From contig CM067315.1 of assembly GCA_034231615.1 (NCBI GenBank), forward strand, positions 17,773,513-17,837,512: 64,000 bases of DNA. Reading direction: 5' to 3'. The notes below the pieces were generated by a model, which was not told the origin of the DNA, made no database searches, and was given only the letters and a program-made list of their open reading frames with translations. A program made the translations under genes and the position numbers. The stretch comes from Meghimatium bilineatum (lineage: Eukaryota > Mollusca > Gastropoda > Stylommatophora > Philomycidae). Shown here piece by piece: positions 31,131 to 41,929 of the stretch. The first letter of the stretch is position 1. Each line of letters begins with the position of its first letter.

Positions 31131-32200
31131 TTAGTTAGTTAGTTAGTTAGTCGTCGGATCATCATCACTGCAAACTGGACACATCCATAGTTGCTCCGAT
31201 CTCTTCTTGAGTGTATCCGCCATCACACTTCTGCTGACAGTACCGGTCCTATGCTGGTTGACCATCATTCTTCTGCGCCCTCCAAAATGTTCACCTCTAA
31301 GCAACACCGCATCTCAATCCCTGATCTTTAATCCTAGCCATTGAAAAGGAATCATCATCCACATTAGTCTCACTCTCGCGTGTTATATCTCTTAAGGAGT
31401 TCAAAACGTCATCGCGATCCATTGCCCCATCGCCCTTTGCCACAATCGCACACGATGCCAGTTGATCCGCTCTTTCATTGCCTCGAACGCCCACATGTCC
31501 CGGCACGAAAATAAATGTAACCGCTTTCAAGCTCGCATTTCTCAAGGCCTCAATCCACTGTTCGCGAACGAGACCCACTTGTACCTTCTTAATCATACTC
31601 ATAGAGTCACTCAAGATGCAGACCTGCGTTACTTTCTGTGTGCGTAGCCACTAAAATGCCTTAGTCGCCACCATAGTCTCCATGGTCATACTACTCGTAG
31701 TGACCGCAAAGGCACCACTTTCCTCCTTGATCGTTTTACCTGCGCACTGAGATGTAAAGGCCCAAGCACTGCGAACATGCCTAATTACAGATCCATCAGT
31801 GTATATAATCACATCCCCCTCTTTGGTATTCTCACTGATTAAAGCCTGCACTTCTTTCTCCACAGCTGTGGGACACCATTCTCTGCATTCCCTGCTAAGT
31901 GATATTACTACTCTCAAACAAGTTTCGAAATCTGTGGGTAGACCTATCCATTCCGCACCAGCTGCCACATCCTGTAATCTGCACACGCTTTGTATTACAT
32001 CCTCAGCACGTTCCATCCACGACCTTCCTCTATTGAGTCTGCTACCTTTTACTTTCTGTATTTCGGAATGCAACGGGTGTTCCTTATCTGCATGTATTTG
32101 AAGGTACGCCCGCGCATGGCAATACTGTAATCTATGCTCAGCTGTTGGGCAGTCAAGTAGGTATCGCATAGCTCTCAGCTGTTGGGCAGTCAAGTAGGTA
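31131..32200 (-). mobile_element. LINE A copy inserted into LINE B
   Basis: The 11-bp duplication TCTCCCACTTG lies at 31120-31130 and 32201-32211. It begins with a reversed (TTAG)n tail. Minus-strand frames 31651-32208 and 31297-31614 cover the connector and RNase H (VIIYTDGSVIRHVRSAWAF, VMSDSMSMIKKVQVG-like, VPGHVGVRGNERADQLAS), separated by one stop near 31650. At its 5' end about 25-30 bases (CAGCTGTTGGGCAGTCAAGT) are duplicated at 32137 and 32174. Confidence 0.9.
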
Positions 32201-33120
32201 TCTCCCACTTGTATCTCTGCCTATCTCTTGCTCGCCTCCCTTTGACTACCCTCAAGTAAGGTCTTCAATAAGGTGTCATGTCCTTTAATGTGTCCAAAAT
32301 ATTTTATTTGCCTGATCTTTCTTTCTCTTAGTAGTTCTTTCTTCATATTAAGTGTTTTTAGCACCTCTTTATTTGTATTCTTCTCTGTCCATGATGTTCT
32401 CCCTATTCTTCTATATACCCACATCTCAAAGGCATCAATTCTGTCTTCTAATTGTTTATTTAGTGTCCATGTTTCTGAGCCATATTGTCATTTTCAACTT
32501 GTTTGTAATTTGTTTAGATGTTAATATTTTCCTCATGTCATTGAAGGTACTTTTAGCTATTCCTATTCTCCTTTTAACTTCTGTTTCACATCTGCCATCA
32601 TTTGTGACTATGTGACCAAGATATTGATAATGCTTTACTTTTTGTAGTTTTTCTCCATGTTTGTTTATGTTTAGCTCTTGTTCTTTTGTGTCTTTGCTGA
32701 TTATCATGGTTTTTGTTTTTTGGATATTTATATCCAGCCCATATTCATTACTTGATTTATTGACTTGGTCTATTAGTCTTTGTAGTTCATGTTCACTTTC
32801 TGCTAAAAGAACAGTGTCATCTGCATATCTAAGGTTGTTTATTATTTTCCCATTGATCTCGAGTCCTGGCAGTTCTTCCATATTTTTTAAAGATATTCTC
32901 TGTGTAGATATTAAATATGCTTGGTGATCAAATGCAGCCTTGTCTTACCCCTCTTCTTATTTCTATGTATGGCGAGTAGCTGTTTTCACATCTTATTGAT
33001 GTAGTTTGTTCCCAATATATATTTCTAATTTGTATGATGTCTTTTCCATCTATGTTTATTTCGTGAAGACATTTGATTAATTCTTTCTGTACTGTTACAC
33101 TCTTTAAATCCAGCTCTCCT
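32201..33120 (-). pseudogene. RTE-like LINE B, RT and C-terminal region
   Basis: Minus frame 32456-32881 has INNLRYADDTVLLAESEHEL (catalytic YADD), the thumb YQYLGHIVTNDGRCETEVK and the GIAKSTFNDMRKIL block. Before it, RRGVRQGC and SPSIFNIYTENIF lie near 32970-32890. After it (32221-32424) come RRIGRTSWTEKNTNKEVLK and RQIKYFGHIKGHDTLLK, the C-terminal segment of this family. A TAG within RQGC-x-SP and a stop near 32456 break it. Confidence 0.85.
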
Positions 33121-35350
33121 GAAAATCAAGCACAAACAGCGGAAAAGCCTATCTAAATGGCCCTACTTCAACTATTATGATGATTCTGTACGAAAACTCA
33201 AAGAAAAACTTGCAAAAAGAACTGAGGGACACCATTCTCTGCATTCCCTGCTAAGTGATATTACTATTATGTAAGACTCATGATTTAGTAGCAAAGCCAA
33301 AGAGATACAGCATTACGATGACAGAAATAATATGCAGAAATTCTGTTCAGCGCTAAAAGCAATGCTATGGCTCTGTCTTGAGAAACGTCTCCTTTCTTAG
33401 CGCAGATCGAAAGCATACCATCACTGACATTCGCAAACGCTGGGCTGAACATTTTGAAAACGTACTAAATTACCCCTCCACATCAACTAATAAGCAATTA
33501 CGCGAATCATGGAAATACCATTCAGCCATTCATTATCGGAGCCCCTTTGCCTTGAGGAGGTGAAGAAAGTCTCCATCTCAAATTTGTCCATAGGAAAAAC
33601 GTCAAATCCAGACTCCAGTCCAGCCGAAGTTTACACCGTCAGTGACTACTAAACTCACAGAGCTCTTCCAGACAATGTACAACCTGGAAGCGATACCACA
33701 ATACTTTTTGTGATACTTCCATCACACATCTATACAAGAGAAAAGGAAATCGCCTAGCTTGCGACAACCACCGAGGCATTATCCCTGCTCTTTATAGCAG
33801 GCAATGTCATGGCTAGGATCCTGTTAAACAGACTGCAAACACATCTTGAGGCAGGTCTCCCCCAGAGAATCAGTGTGGCTTCTGACAAGGCAGGGTGCGG
33901 TTGACATGATATTTACTGAGAGACAACTACAAGAAAAGTGTCGCGAACAGAACAACATTTGTCGACCAAACTAAAGCATTCGACAATGTAAATCGCGAAG
34001 AACTATGGATGATGATGGCCAAATTTGGATGTCCCGAAATATTCACCAACATGGTTCGCCAGTTCCATGATGGTGTGACAGCTTGTGTACAAGATGACGT
34101 CGCACAATCAAACCTGTTTCCAGTAACTGACGGTGTCAAAAAGGGTTGACGCTCCGACGCTTTTCAGCATGGTGTTCTCTACCATGTTAAACGATGCCTT
34201 CCATAATAACAGTGCAGGAATTTGCTTTCGTTATCGAACTGATAGAGGGCTATTCATTCTTAGCAGATTTGAGGCCAAGACCAAAACTAAGACGGACATT
34301 TTCGTGACCACTTGTTCGCCGACGATTGTACACTCAACGCTACCAATCTGGAATCAATGCAGAACAGTTGGAGCCTCTTTTCTTTGGCCTGTGATGCATT
34401 CGGTCTCACATCAGCATCGCGAATACATTATTAGTGTATCAACTAGAGCCAGGTCCTCTACACAGAACTAGTAATCACAGTAAAGGGATAGAAACTCAGT
34501 ACTGCCAATAAGTTTGTATACCTCGGCAGCACCCTATCACAAACTGCGACAACTGACGAAGATTTTGCCCTGCGTATTGCTCGCGCAAGTGCGGCATTCG
34601 GGAGCCGTTGTCTCAACGTCTGGATCAGGTGTGGTCTCAGTTTGACAACTAAGTTAGATGTCTAAGCGTAGTGGTTCTACCAACACTGCTTTATGCTGCG
34701 TCATCCTGGTCTGTCTGTGCAAGACACGCTCGACAGTTTAACTCTTTCCACCGTCAGTGCCTACGAAACTTCATGGGAGTACAATGGCAGGATCGAGTAG
34801 CTGCCGTGGAAATCCTTCAAAAGTCCCGTTGTATACAAAGCTTCTATGCACTGCTGACTAGGTTCCAACTCCGCTGAACTGATCACATCGTCTGTGTGCC
34901 AGACAATCGCCTTCCAAAGAAATTATTCTATGTGAAGCTGTGCGATGGTAAACAGTAACGCGGAGTGCAGAAAATCCGCTTCAAATATCACATAAAGAAG
35001 TCTCTCAAGCACTACAGCATCGAATCTAGCACATTAAAGACTTCTGCCTTTGATTGCTCATTTTGGCACACCAAGATCACTGCTGGCATCCCTAAAATTG
35101 AAAAAGAGAGAACACTGCGGGAAATTTGCAAGCGACGGAAGCGGAAGTACAAATACGAAAACTTTCGAGAAAAATCGAAACCCTCTGTACTCTTGCATGC
35201 ACTTAGATAGAGCTTTTCTGGCACGATTTGGACTCACCGGGCATCTACGAACTCACAAAAATAAACACAATTTGACAATCACAAATGCTTGTATTTTCTG
35301 CTTGTTCACCACTTTTTTTTCATGCCATGCTCATCTTTGCTTGCGAAGGA
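33121..35350 (+). pseudogene. LINE M copy, plus strand, heavily broken
   Basis: Pieces in order: KRWAEHFENVLNYPST (33437-33487), LTELFQTMYNLEAIP, a QVSPRESVWLL-like block (Q-x-G-F remnant), TKLDV, FADDCTLNATNLESMQ (34317, catalytic FADD), TANKFVYLGSTLSQTATTDE (34500-34560), ASAAFGSRCLNVW and, near the end, a LDRAFLARFGLTGHLRTHK block (35200-35260) with spaced His residues like the second half of a C2H2 finger. A CATGCCATGCTCATC block (35321-35335) ends the 3' UTR. It is a 5'-truncated LINE. Confidence 0.78.
33226..33266 (-). mobile_element. 41-bp LINE A fragment inside LINE M
   Basis: Identical to 31870-31910 over 41 bases (GGGACACCATTCTCTGCATT at its start). It is too short for a retrotransposed copy, so filler DNA or template switching is likelier. 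Confidence 0.85.
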
Positions 35351-35599
35351 GAAACATCATTATCAAATCAAATTTGTTCTGGCACCTATAGCTTCTCTGA
35401 TTATATGCACCATTTTAGTCTTCTATTGACTATCCTTTTCATTGTCTTGCAGACACAACTGGTTAGATTTAGTGGTCTGCAGCTATTCGGCTTCTTTTTG
35501 TCCTTGCCTTTCTTTATAATAGGACACATGACACTTCTCTCCACAACTGTGATACATTACCTGTACTCCAACTGTAGTTGTATATAAGTAGTAATTTAT
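35351..35599. other. Intron 2; nothing recognised
   Basis: Short spacer without features. Confidence 0.3.
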
Positions 35600-36950
35600 A
35601 CGTTACTGCATGTCCTAGGTTCTTAAGCATTTATTGGTGATGCCGTTGGTTCTGGTGATTTTCTATGGATTAATTTCCTTATATGTATCCTTTTAGTTCT
35701 TCTAACGTGAACAGTGTGGACATGGCATCTGGACAGTTTGTGTTGTTTTTATCATTGTTTATTTATTGACGAATATTTAGTTCTCTACATGCATTGATGA
35801 TAATGGTACTTTTTTCTGTAGAATTCTACAAGCGTGTCTGCTTCTTGTTTGCCAGTGTAGAGTGTATCTGAATCTTCCAGTGTTATTGTTTGTCGCTGGG
35901 AGTTATCATCGTTTATTTGCTTTGTTAATTTCTACAGTTTGTCCCTTCCTTTTCAAAATTAAATTTTTGAGTTTTTTTCCTCCAGCTTCTTTTAGGTGTG
36001 GACTTTTCTTTCGTCGTTTCAAGAGAGATATGGTTCTGTTGGGATAGTTGCTTCTCTGCCATATTACGTACTTCAGCCAGTTCTTCCTGTAGTTTTTGGA
36101 GTGTGTTGGTCCAATATGGTACATAATTCTTTCTCGTTCCTCTTGTACTGTCTCCTTAGCTGCCTGAAGTATTCATTTATTAAACTCTATGACAATTATG
36201 TTAATGTCTCTGCCTGTTGCTTGTATGTCTTTTTTGAGTAGGTTTGTTCTGTGTTTATATATGTGCCAGTGTGTTTTCTTTTAGCTCCATCTTCGCTTAG
36301 TTAGTCTTGTAGTCTTGTAATTATTGTTTTATTCACTTGGATAATGACTGGGCGATGATCACTGCCATCAAGTGGCTATGGTTCTTTCCATTATTCCAGC
36401 TAGTTCTGGCGCTGACATGCTGTGCCATCTTCTTGAGTAGAAAGTTGGTGGATCCTAATCTTATTCAGGAGGATTAGGTTGTTATTATCTTGTCCGCTTT
36501 CTATCTCTTCTCCTCTTCTGTCTAAATTGTAGTATCCCCAGCGTTTGGAGAGGCTGTTAGTCTCCCACTGCCAGGAAGTGTTTGTTAAGGATGTTAATAC
36601 TAGTCGTGTGTAATGGGATGCCATTTGGGCAGTAGAAGTTTAGTATATGGAGTTCAAAGTTGTTTTTTATGTGAATTATCTGGTATTCAGCACCTTCCTC
36701 TTGAGTTATGGTTTCTGTGGCATTGATATTATTCTTGACCAGAGTTAGTATGTCATCTTTTCTCCGATCTTTCCTGTCAACTCGAAAGCATTTATCCTCA
36801 TATTTTGAAGGTCATTTTTTTGTTGATATGGGTTTCCTGTATGTAGCAAGTACTGATCTATTTCTGGTGTAAGGTGTTTTCTAGTTCAGTATTTTTTTTA
36901 ATTTTTTTTTTGGGTTGTTGTTAACTTCCTCTTCATTCAAGTGCATGATA
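35600..36950 (-). pseudogene. LINE endonuclease and linker, broken
   Basis: Minus strand from 36950: a decayed N-terminal APE part, NILNKHFLAVGD near 36590 (GDFN position decayed), GEEIESGQDNNNLILLNK (36500), LDGSDHRPVIIQ (36375-36345; the terminal S-D-H) and then linker sequence EYFRQLRRQYKRNEKELC (36170) and IPTEPYLS. RT is absent. It probably belongs with the repeat at 36975-37290. Confidence 0.65.
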
Positions 36951-36974
36951 TTTAGATACGTTGTCGTCCTGTCT

Positions 36975-37290
36975 GGTTGGTCAGTCGCTTTTCTCTTCAC
37001 AAGGTAGACTAGAGGGACCTTCAGTAGCTGGGGGTGAATTCTGTTGAGGTTCAGAATCCGACACTGCTTCTGCCTGGGGGAATTTCACAGGACGAGCACC
37101 ATGTCGATTTTTAAAATATTTGTCATGCAGACATATCAACTATTCGGGTTGCATGATACCACGGTTACCAGTGCGCCTCTCGGTCTGGCATCTTTGATTT
37201 CAGTATTCCCGACCAATCTTAGTGTCCATCTTCTGTTGGCTGAACTAAGCCCCATCTCCACTTCAAGGAGTTTATCTTGATGAGGAGTTG
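36975..37290 (-). mobile_element. Repeat shared with 28038-28440
   Basis: See 28038. It shares several blocks ending GGCTGAACTAAGCCCCATC at about 37238-37256. It lies directly upstream (minus strand) of the endonuclease at 35600-36950, which suggests LINE ORF1. Confidence 0.5.
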
Positions 37291-37429
37291 ATTCTTATTA
37301 TTGCTGCAGTCCCGTGAAAATTTTGTGCATGGAAATGCTACACTGGATGTGTTAAGAAGTAGTTATATAGAACACACGACAAATATATTTGTCTCGTAGC
37401 AAATAAACAAACTTGCATGTTCTTGATTC

Positions 37430-38220
37430 TTGATTAGAAACTACCATCATAGCATACATGATATTCCATTAAGTGCACTTCTCCCCGTACCAGCAACCAT
37501 TCAGTTGTATGTAGACTCAAATCCCAGTCAGGTGTTGATTATGTGATAGTCGGTTCTTTCCAGAAAGAGTACATTTTCTTCCCTCACCTCTAATCACTTC
37601 TATTTCTGTCATTCATTGTATGTGTACATTTTGAGTCTTATTAAAACATCTTCATTTTGCAATGAATTTATGACTGATTTAATAAAGTCAGCTTTATCTC
37701 TTCTCATTCACTGTACTGTATCATCAAACGCAGCATTGCCTGTCAATGAGTCAGCTCTTTCGTTTCCTCTTACTCCACCGTTACCCAGGCTGTCACTCAG
37801 CCTATTGATTTATATACCACTATAATGCTCTGTACAATTGATTGAGGTGTTCAATAACTCATTCCTTTCTCACCATGTTCTTTTCTATCTTGCGCAACAT
37901 GCTTTGAGAATCAGTGAGTATTACCGATTGGGTTGATGTATCAGTTATCAACCAACTTAGTGCTGCTGTAACTCCCTCTATCTCCATCCTCATGCTCAAA
38001 GTGATAGTTGAGGATGCAAATGATCTCTCAACCTACTTCAAGCCGTTTCTGTAGGCAACAGAACCCCAACTGAATTTATTTGTATTTCTGTTGCATGAAC
38101 CATTTGTGTATATAATTGTCTTGTGGCTTTTAGTGTAGCTAGAAAAGATCTTGTACTGTAACCTCTGCCGTGATACATGTCCATTTCTGGCAGGCTTTAT
38201 CTAGTTGAATTAAAAGGCTG
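37430..38220 (-). pseudogene. LINE F copy, RNase H end, degraded
   Basis: It parallels 28864-29600 at DNA level: TTCTTGATTAGAAACT, TCAGGTGTTGATT, a TTTCGTTTCCTCT block (NERAD region), and TGCGCAACATGCTNTGAGA. Frames are short. It encodes the DSQSMLRKI and IYTNGSxNRNTNKFS regions only in pieces. Confidence 0.7.
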
Positions 38221-38384
38221 GAAGGAAAAGAGACAGATGAAAGGAAATGCTTGATTGATAACAACAAGGAATAGTCTCGGGCATGCTTTTTCTACACTCC
38301 ATATAATGGCTGAGGATAGAGATGTTTGGAGGGTTTTTATTCTGATATCTCCAATGTAGCACCCCTATGAACCTGATGGGTCAT

Positions 38385-38760
38385 TTTATATAGAAGAATA
38401 GGGAGAACTTATGGAAAGTGAAGAAAACAAGCACAGAGGTTCTAACGTTACTGCATATGAATAAAGATCTATTATAGGAAATAGAAATCAAACACATAAA
38501 GTATTTTGGACATATTAAAAGACATGACACCTTGTTGAAGAACTTACTTGAGAGATGAAGAAAGGCAAGCAATTGATAGGCAGAGATGCAAGTGGAAGGG
38601 AAAACATGAGATGGACAGGTTACAGTCTAACAGAGTGCATCACCAAAGCAAGAGACAGAGGATGTTGGAAGTCCGATGTGGAGATGGCATTTGATGGTGA
38701 TGATGGTGACTATTATAGGAACTGTATCGTAAAAATCATCCTGAACCAGCGTACTGATGT
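38385..38760 (+). mobile_element. RTE-like LINE B, 3' end
   Basis: RRIGRTYGK-like start, then IKHIKYFGHIKRHDTLLK at about 38488-38540, then RQRCKWKGKHEMDRLQSNRVHHQSKRQRMLEV in a shifted frame. It matches 32220-32400 (reverse) and 61040-61200. It ends in GATGGTGATGATGGTGA. Confidence 0.75.
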
Positions 38761-38765
38761 TGTTC

Positions 38766-39880
38766 CTTCTTCGCAAGCGAAGATGAGCATGGCATGAAAA
38801 AATAAATGCGATAAAAAAATAATAATAATATTAAATTGGTAAGTGTCTTATGGGGTTTGTGAGTTCGTAGTTGTCAGATTCGTGCACGGAAAGTTATATT
38901 GCAGTGCGTGCAGGAGTTCTGAATGTTCAGGGTAGGAGAATTTTCGGATTTATCCTTCCGCTTCTTGCGCTTGTGGATTGCTTGTTCTTTCGTTTTCAAA
39001 TTTCGTGATGCCAGCAGTGATCTGGGTGTGCCAAGCTGAGCGATCAATTGCTGTAGTTTCCCAGGAGCTATGATCGATGCTGTATTGCTTGAGAGAGTTT
39101 TTTAGGTAATCTTTGAAGCACTTATTCTGCCCTCCCCTTGAACGTTTACCGTCGCTCAGCTCCCATAGAATAATCTATTTGGAAGGCGCTTGTCTGGCAT
39201 ACGGACGGTGTGGCCATTCCAGCGGAGTTGGGACCTAATCAGCAGTGCATGGATGCTTTGCATACGGGACTTCTGAAGGATTTCCGTGTCTGATACTCGA
39301 TCCTGCCAATGTACTCCCATGAGGTTTCGTAGGCACCGAAGGTGAAAAGAGTTAAGCTGTCAGCGTGTCTAGCATATATAGACTAGCAAGACGCAGTAGA
39401 AAGCAGTGTTGGTAGAACCGCTGCGCGGTACACGTCCAAATTAGTTGTCAGACTGAGATCATGCCTAATCCAGACGTTGGGACGAAGGCTCCCCAATGCT
39501 GCACTGGCACGAGCAATACGCAGGGCAACATCCTCGTCAGTTGTCGCAGTTTGTGATAGGGTGCTGCCTAGATATACAAACTTATTGGCAGTATTAAGTT
39601 TTTGTTCCTTTACTGTGTCACTGGTTCTGTGTAGGGGATACCTGGCGGTGGTCGATACATTACTAAAGTCTTCGCGGTGCTGATGGTGAGACCGAACGCA
39701 TCACAGGCCAAAGAAAAGAGGTCCATACTGTCCTGCATGTCTTTCAGACTGGTATTATTTAGTGCACAATCGTCGGCGAACAAGTGGTCGCGAACAATGT
39801 CCGTCTTAGTTTTGGTCTTGGCCTGAAAGCCAATCTATTAAGATTGAATAGTCCTCCGTCAGCTCGATAGCGAAAAAAAT
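38766..39880 (-). pseudogene. LINE M copy, minus strand
   Basis: The reverse complement follows 34330-35345 closely: CATGCCATGCTCATCTTCG at 38797-38779, a LRTHKPHKTL block near 38860, RQAPSK, FSPSVPTKPHGSTLAGSS-like sequence near 39310, KFVYLGSTLSQTATTDEDVA near 39580-39520 and TFADDCALNNTSLKDMQDS near 39780-39730 (FADD). It is 5'-truncated at about 39880 and carries fewer breaks than the plus copy. Confidence 0.75.
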
Positions 39881-40369
39881 TTCCAGCGTACTAGAAAGAC
39901 AGAGCTAACCACCGAGCTTCTGTTGCTGCAATCACATTTATAGGGCAACAAGAATAACTGAAACATGATGGTGATGAAATAATCCCTTTAGCTGTGAACA
40001 TGTAGATGTGACAGCCCATAACCTTTCTGATAAAAGTACAAGTCCTCCTCATTTGAGTAACTGAGTGACACCTAGCTTCTTGTCTCAAAGGCATGGTTGC
40101 ATTATGGAGGTATATGGATGTGTATCCTTGAAGGGATGTATTCAGTGTGACAGTATCCCAGGATCATGGTGGTCTGCATATACTTCTGGGCCAACTATTA
40201 CATAATTTTTCTGTCACATTTGTTGACCTATCTACTGTGATGATATTCAGCACAAGAAACAACATTCAGAAAAATGAAAAATATATTGTGTAATATGATC
40301 ATGTCATTAGTGGTGAGGAGGAGAATTCTGTAGTGCTTTATAACACCTAATACTAACATATTGATGCGA
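39881..40369. other. Intron 2; nothing recognised
   Basis: No supportable feature. Confidence 0.3.
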
Positions 40370-40770
40370 GTCTTGGATAATAAACAAACTGGAAATTGTT
40401 GGAAATTAGAGGCAATAGAGATGTGATTCTATAGAAGAATGCTGAGAATACCATGGACTGTCAGAAACACTAATGTTGAGGTGTTCAAAAAGTCAATCGC
40501 GAAACGGACCTTAATCAATAATATAAGAAAGAGACAATATTTATTTTTTGGCCACTTCATGAGACAGGGAGGTTTGGAAAAGTCACAACAGGCAAGATTA
40601 AAAGCAACAGAGACAGAGATCGGCAACATAAGAAAATATAAGACAGTTTGACAACCTGGCACGGCAGGAAAACAACAACGATCTTAATACACAATACTGG
40701 AGACAGAGAGCTGTGGAGAGCCATGATCGCCTACGCCTGCCGGCCTGGCACCTGATGATGATATACTGTG
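40370..40770 (+). mobile_element. RTE-like LINE 3' end
   Basis: RRMLRIPWTVRNTNVEVFKK (40433-40492) followed by LINNIRKRQYLFFGHFMRQG (40510-40570) is the RTE C-terminal segment with its GH-x-MR motif. It ends with a CATGATCGCCTACGCC block (40722-40737), which recurs as CATGACTGCCTACGC at 43181. Confidence 0.72.
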
Positions 40771-40914
40771 ATGACACATCTATCATTCCTCACAACCTAG
40801 GAGTTGCCACAAAATAAAGCTGCAATGTCCGCTGACGTGGATCTCTTCATCACCATTTGATAGAAGTCAATAGTAAGAAATTGAGACGTAGTGATAATAA
40901 TTTATAATTTTCAC

Positions 40915-41080
40915 AGGTAACAGGCTGTTAACCTGTCCCCTAACTTTTCTTGTCGCCTCCTACAATATTCCTGGAAATAAGATAGTGGTCCTATTCTTTA
41001 CACCCAAAACTAAAAGTCCTAACAAAGAAGTAGTCAACAAATGGACACGCAAAACAAGACTAAAACAAAAATCCCCAGTT
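40915..41080 (+). mobile_element. Fragment of the LINE found at 42480-44800
   Basis: AACAAAGAAGTAGTCAACAA (41018-41037) and neighbours match the reverse complement of 43600-43660 (KEVVNKWTRKTRLKQKSPV). Confidence 0.65.
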
Positions 41081-41210
41081 GCCACACATGCTGTTTATAA
41101 TTTCTAAGTAAACAATCCTGACAACAACTGAAGGTGGAAGACGCCGACTAGAGGAAAGGGAATCTTGGAAAAATAACATCAAAAATTTTAATTGAAAATA
41201 TAAATCACGG

Positions 41211-41300
41211 GGGGGGGGGGGGAACTGTGTGTTGATGCCTCCAATGTAGTACCCCTAACACCCTGATGGGTTATGGGTTTATTGGTGTATTTCTAAGTAG
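41211..41300 (+). mobile_element. Poly-G tract and RTE-like LINE I tail
   Basis: A run of 12 G (41211-41222) precedes GTTGATGCCTCCAATGTAGT and a CCTGATGGGTTATGGGTTTA block, the 3' tail of LINE I (compare 1105-1160 and 53280-53330). It lies about 60 bp before CFAP144 exon 3. Confidence 0.55.
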
Positions 41301-41360
41301 ATTTGTAGATTTCATCATGTTCTTACCTTAGTTTTAATGTTCATATTTTTTTTTCTGTAG

Positions 41361-41464
41361 CAAATTTTTTACAGATCATTAAGAGAGCAAATCAGGAACC
41401 CGTTAAGAAATATGCATTTCCACAAACAGAATCTCAAGAATATGGTTGGATAAATAAACCACTG
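41361..41464 (+). CDS. CFAP144: CFAP144 exon 3 (104 bp, ends in phase 0)
   Basis: The acceptor is a T-rich tract ending CTGTAG at 41360, and the donor is GTATGG from 41465, weaker than consensus. Completing the codon begun in exon 2 gives T-NFLQIIKRANQEPVKKYA and then FPQTESQEYGWINKPL. The family shows the same order: FL-x-x-I, a short linker, KKY, then P-x-QTE-x-QE-x-GW and a PLV end. The donor falls after a full codon, so the next exon should begin with a complete codon, probably valine. A retroelement tail (41224-41300) lies only about 60 bases upstream of the exon. Confidence 0.85.
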
Positions 41465-41763
41465 GTATGGCATAATGTTCAATTTGTGATATTCTTCTTC
41501 TTCATCTTAAACTCTTAAATCCTTGCTGGTTAGTAGCATGTAGTTCAAACAATGACATGCGTTGTCATGGTTTGAAGTTTGGCAGTGATATATGCACCTG
41601 TTAGACTAAAACATTCAACTTCATCGTGACTTTTGGGTTACTTTAGCCTGGGATATGAGATAACCAAGTCCACCCTAAACATTTTTAGTTGACTATATTT
41701 ATTGTAGTTTACACAGTAGTGTTATTATTCCACAAAAATATTAATCTTTTTAGAAAAAGATAA

Positions 41764-41810
<47 letters not shown>

Positions 41811-41929
41811 AATAATAACATTATTTTTTTATTATGGATAATACTGGTAGTTGCCAGCATGCGGCAGCAATCACATCACAGTAATGGCTTTGATAGGCCG
41901 AGTTACAATGTGATGGTAATTTAATTGCT
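41465..41929. other. Intron 3, start; TTA microsatellite
   Basis: An (ATT)n and (AAT)n tract lies at 41765-41818. TTCTTCTTCTTCAT at 41493 may be a reversed GAA tail of a decayed element. Nothing else is recognised. Confidence 0.4.

Larger units (their letters stand above)
301..41464 (+). other. CFAP144: CFAP144 (FAM183A) gene, exons 1-3, 3' end not found
   Basis: This is the only host gene I can support. The three exons at 301-439, 14664-14723 and 41361-41464 sum to 303 bases, or 101 codons, with no stop. Intron phases agree at both junctions: one base is left over at 439 and at 14723, and two bases open each next exon. Each intron begins GT and ends AG. Intron 1 is 14,224 bp and intron 2 is 26,637 bp, both packed with transposon remnants. 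CFAP144 is a small microtubule-inner protein of ciliary and flagellar doublets, usually about 130 residues, so roughly the last 30 residues are missing. The final exon may lie beyond base 64000 or in the gap at 45004-45103, or I may have overlooked it. Confidence 0.85.

Noticed and set aside
41465-41520. Exon 3 read through the donor as a terminal exon (PL then VWHNVQFVIFFFFILNS)
   Set aside because: The added residues are hydrophobic and unlike the family end, while the GT at 41465 sits exactly where the homology stops.
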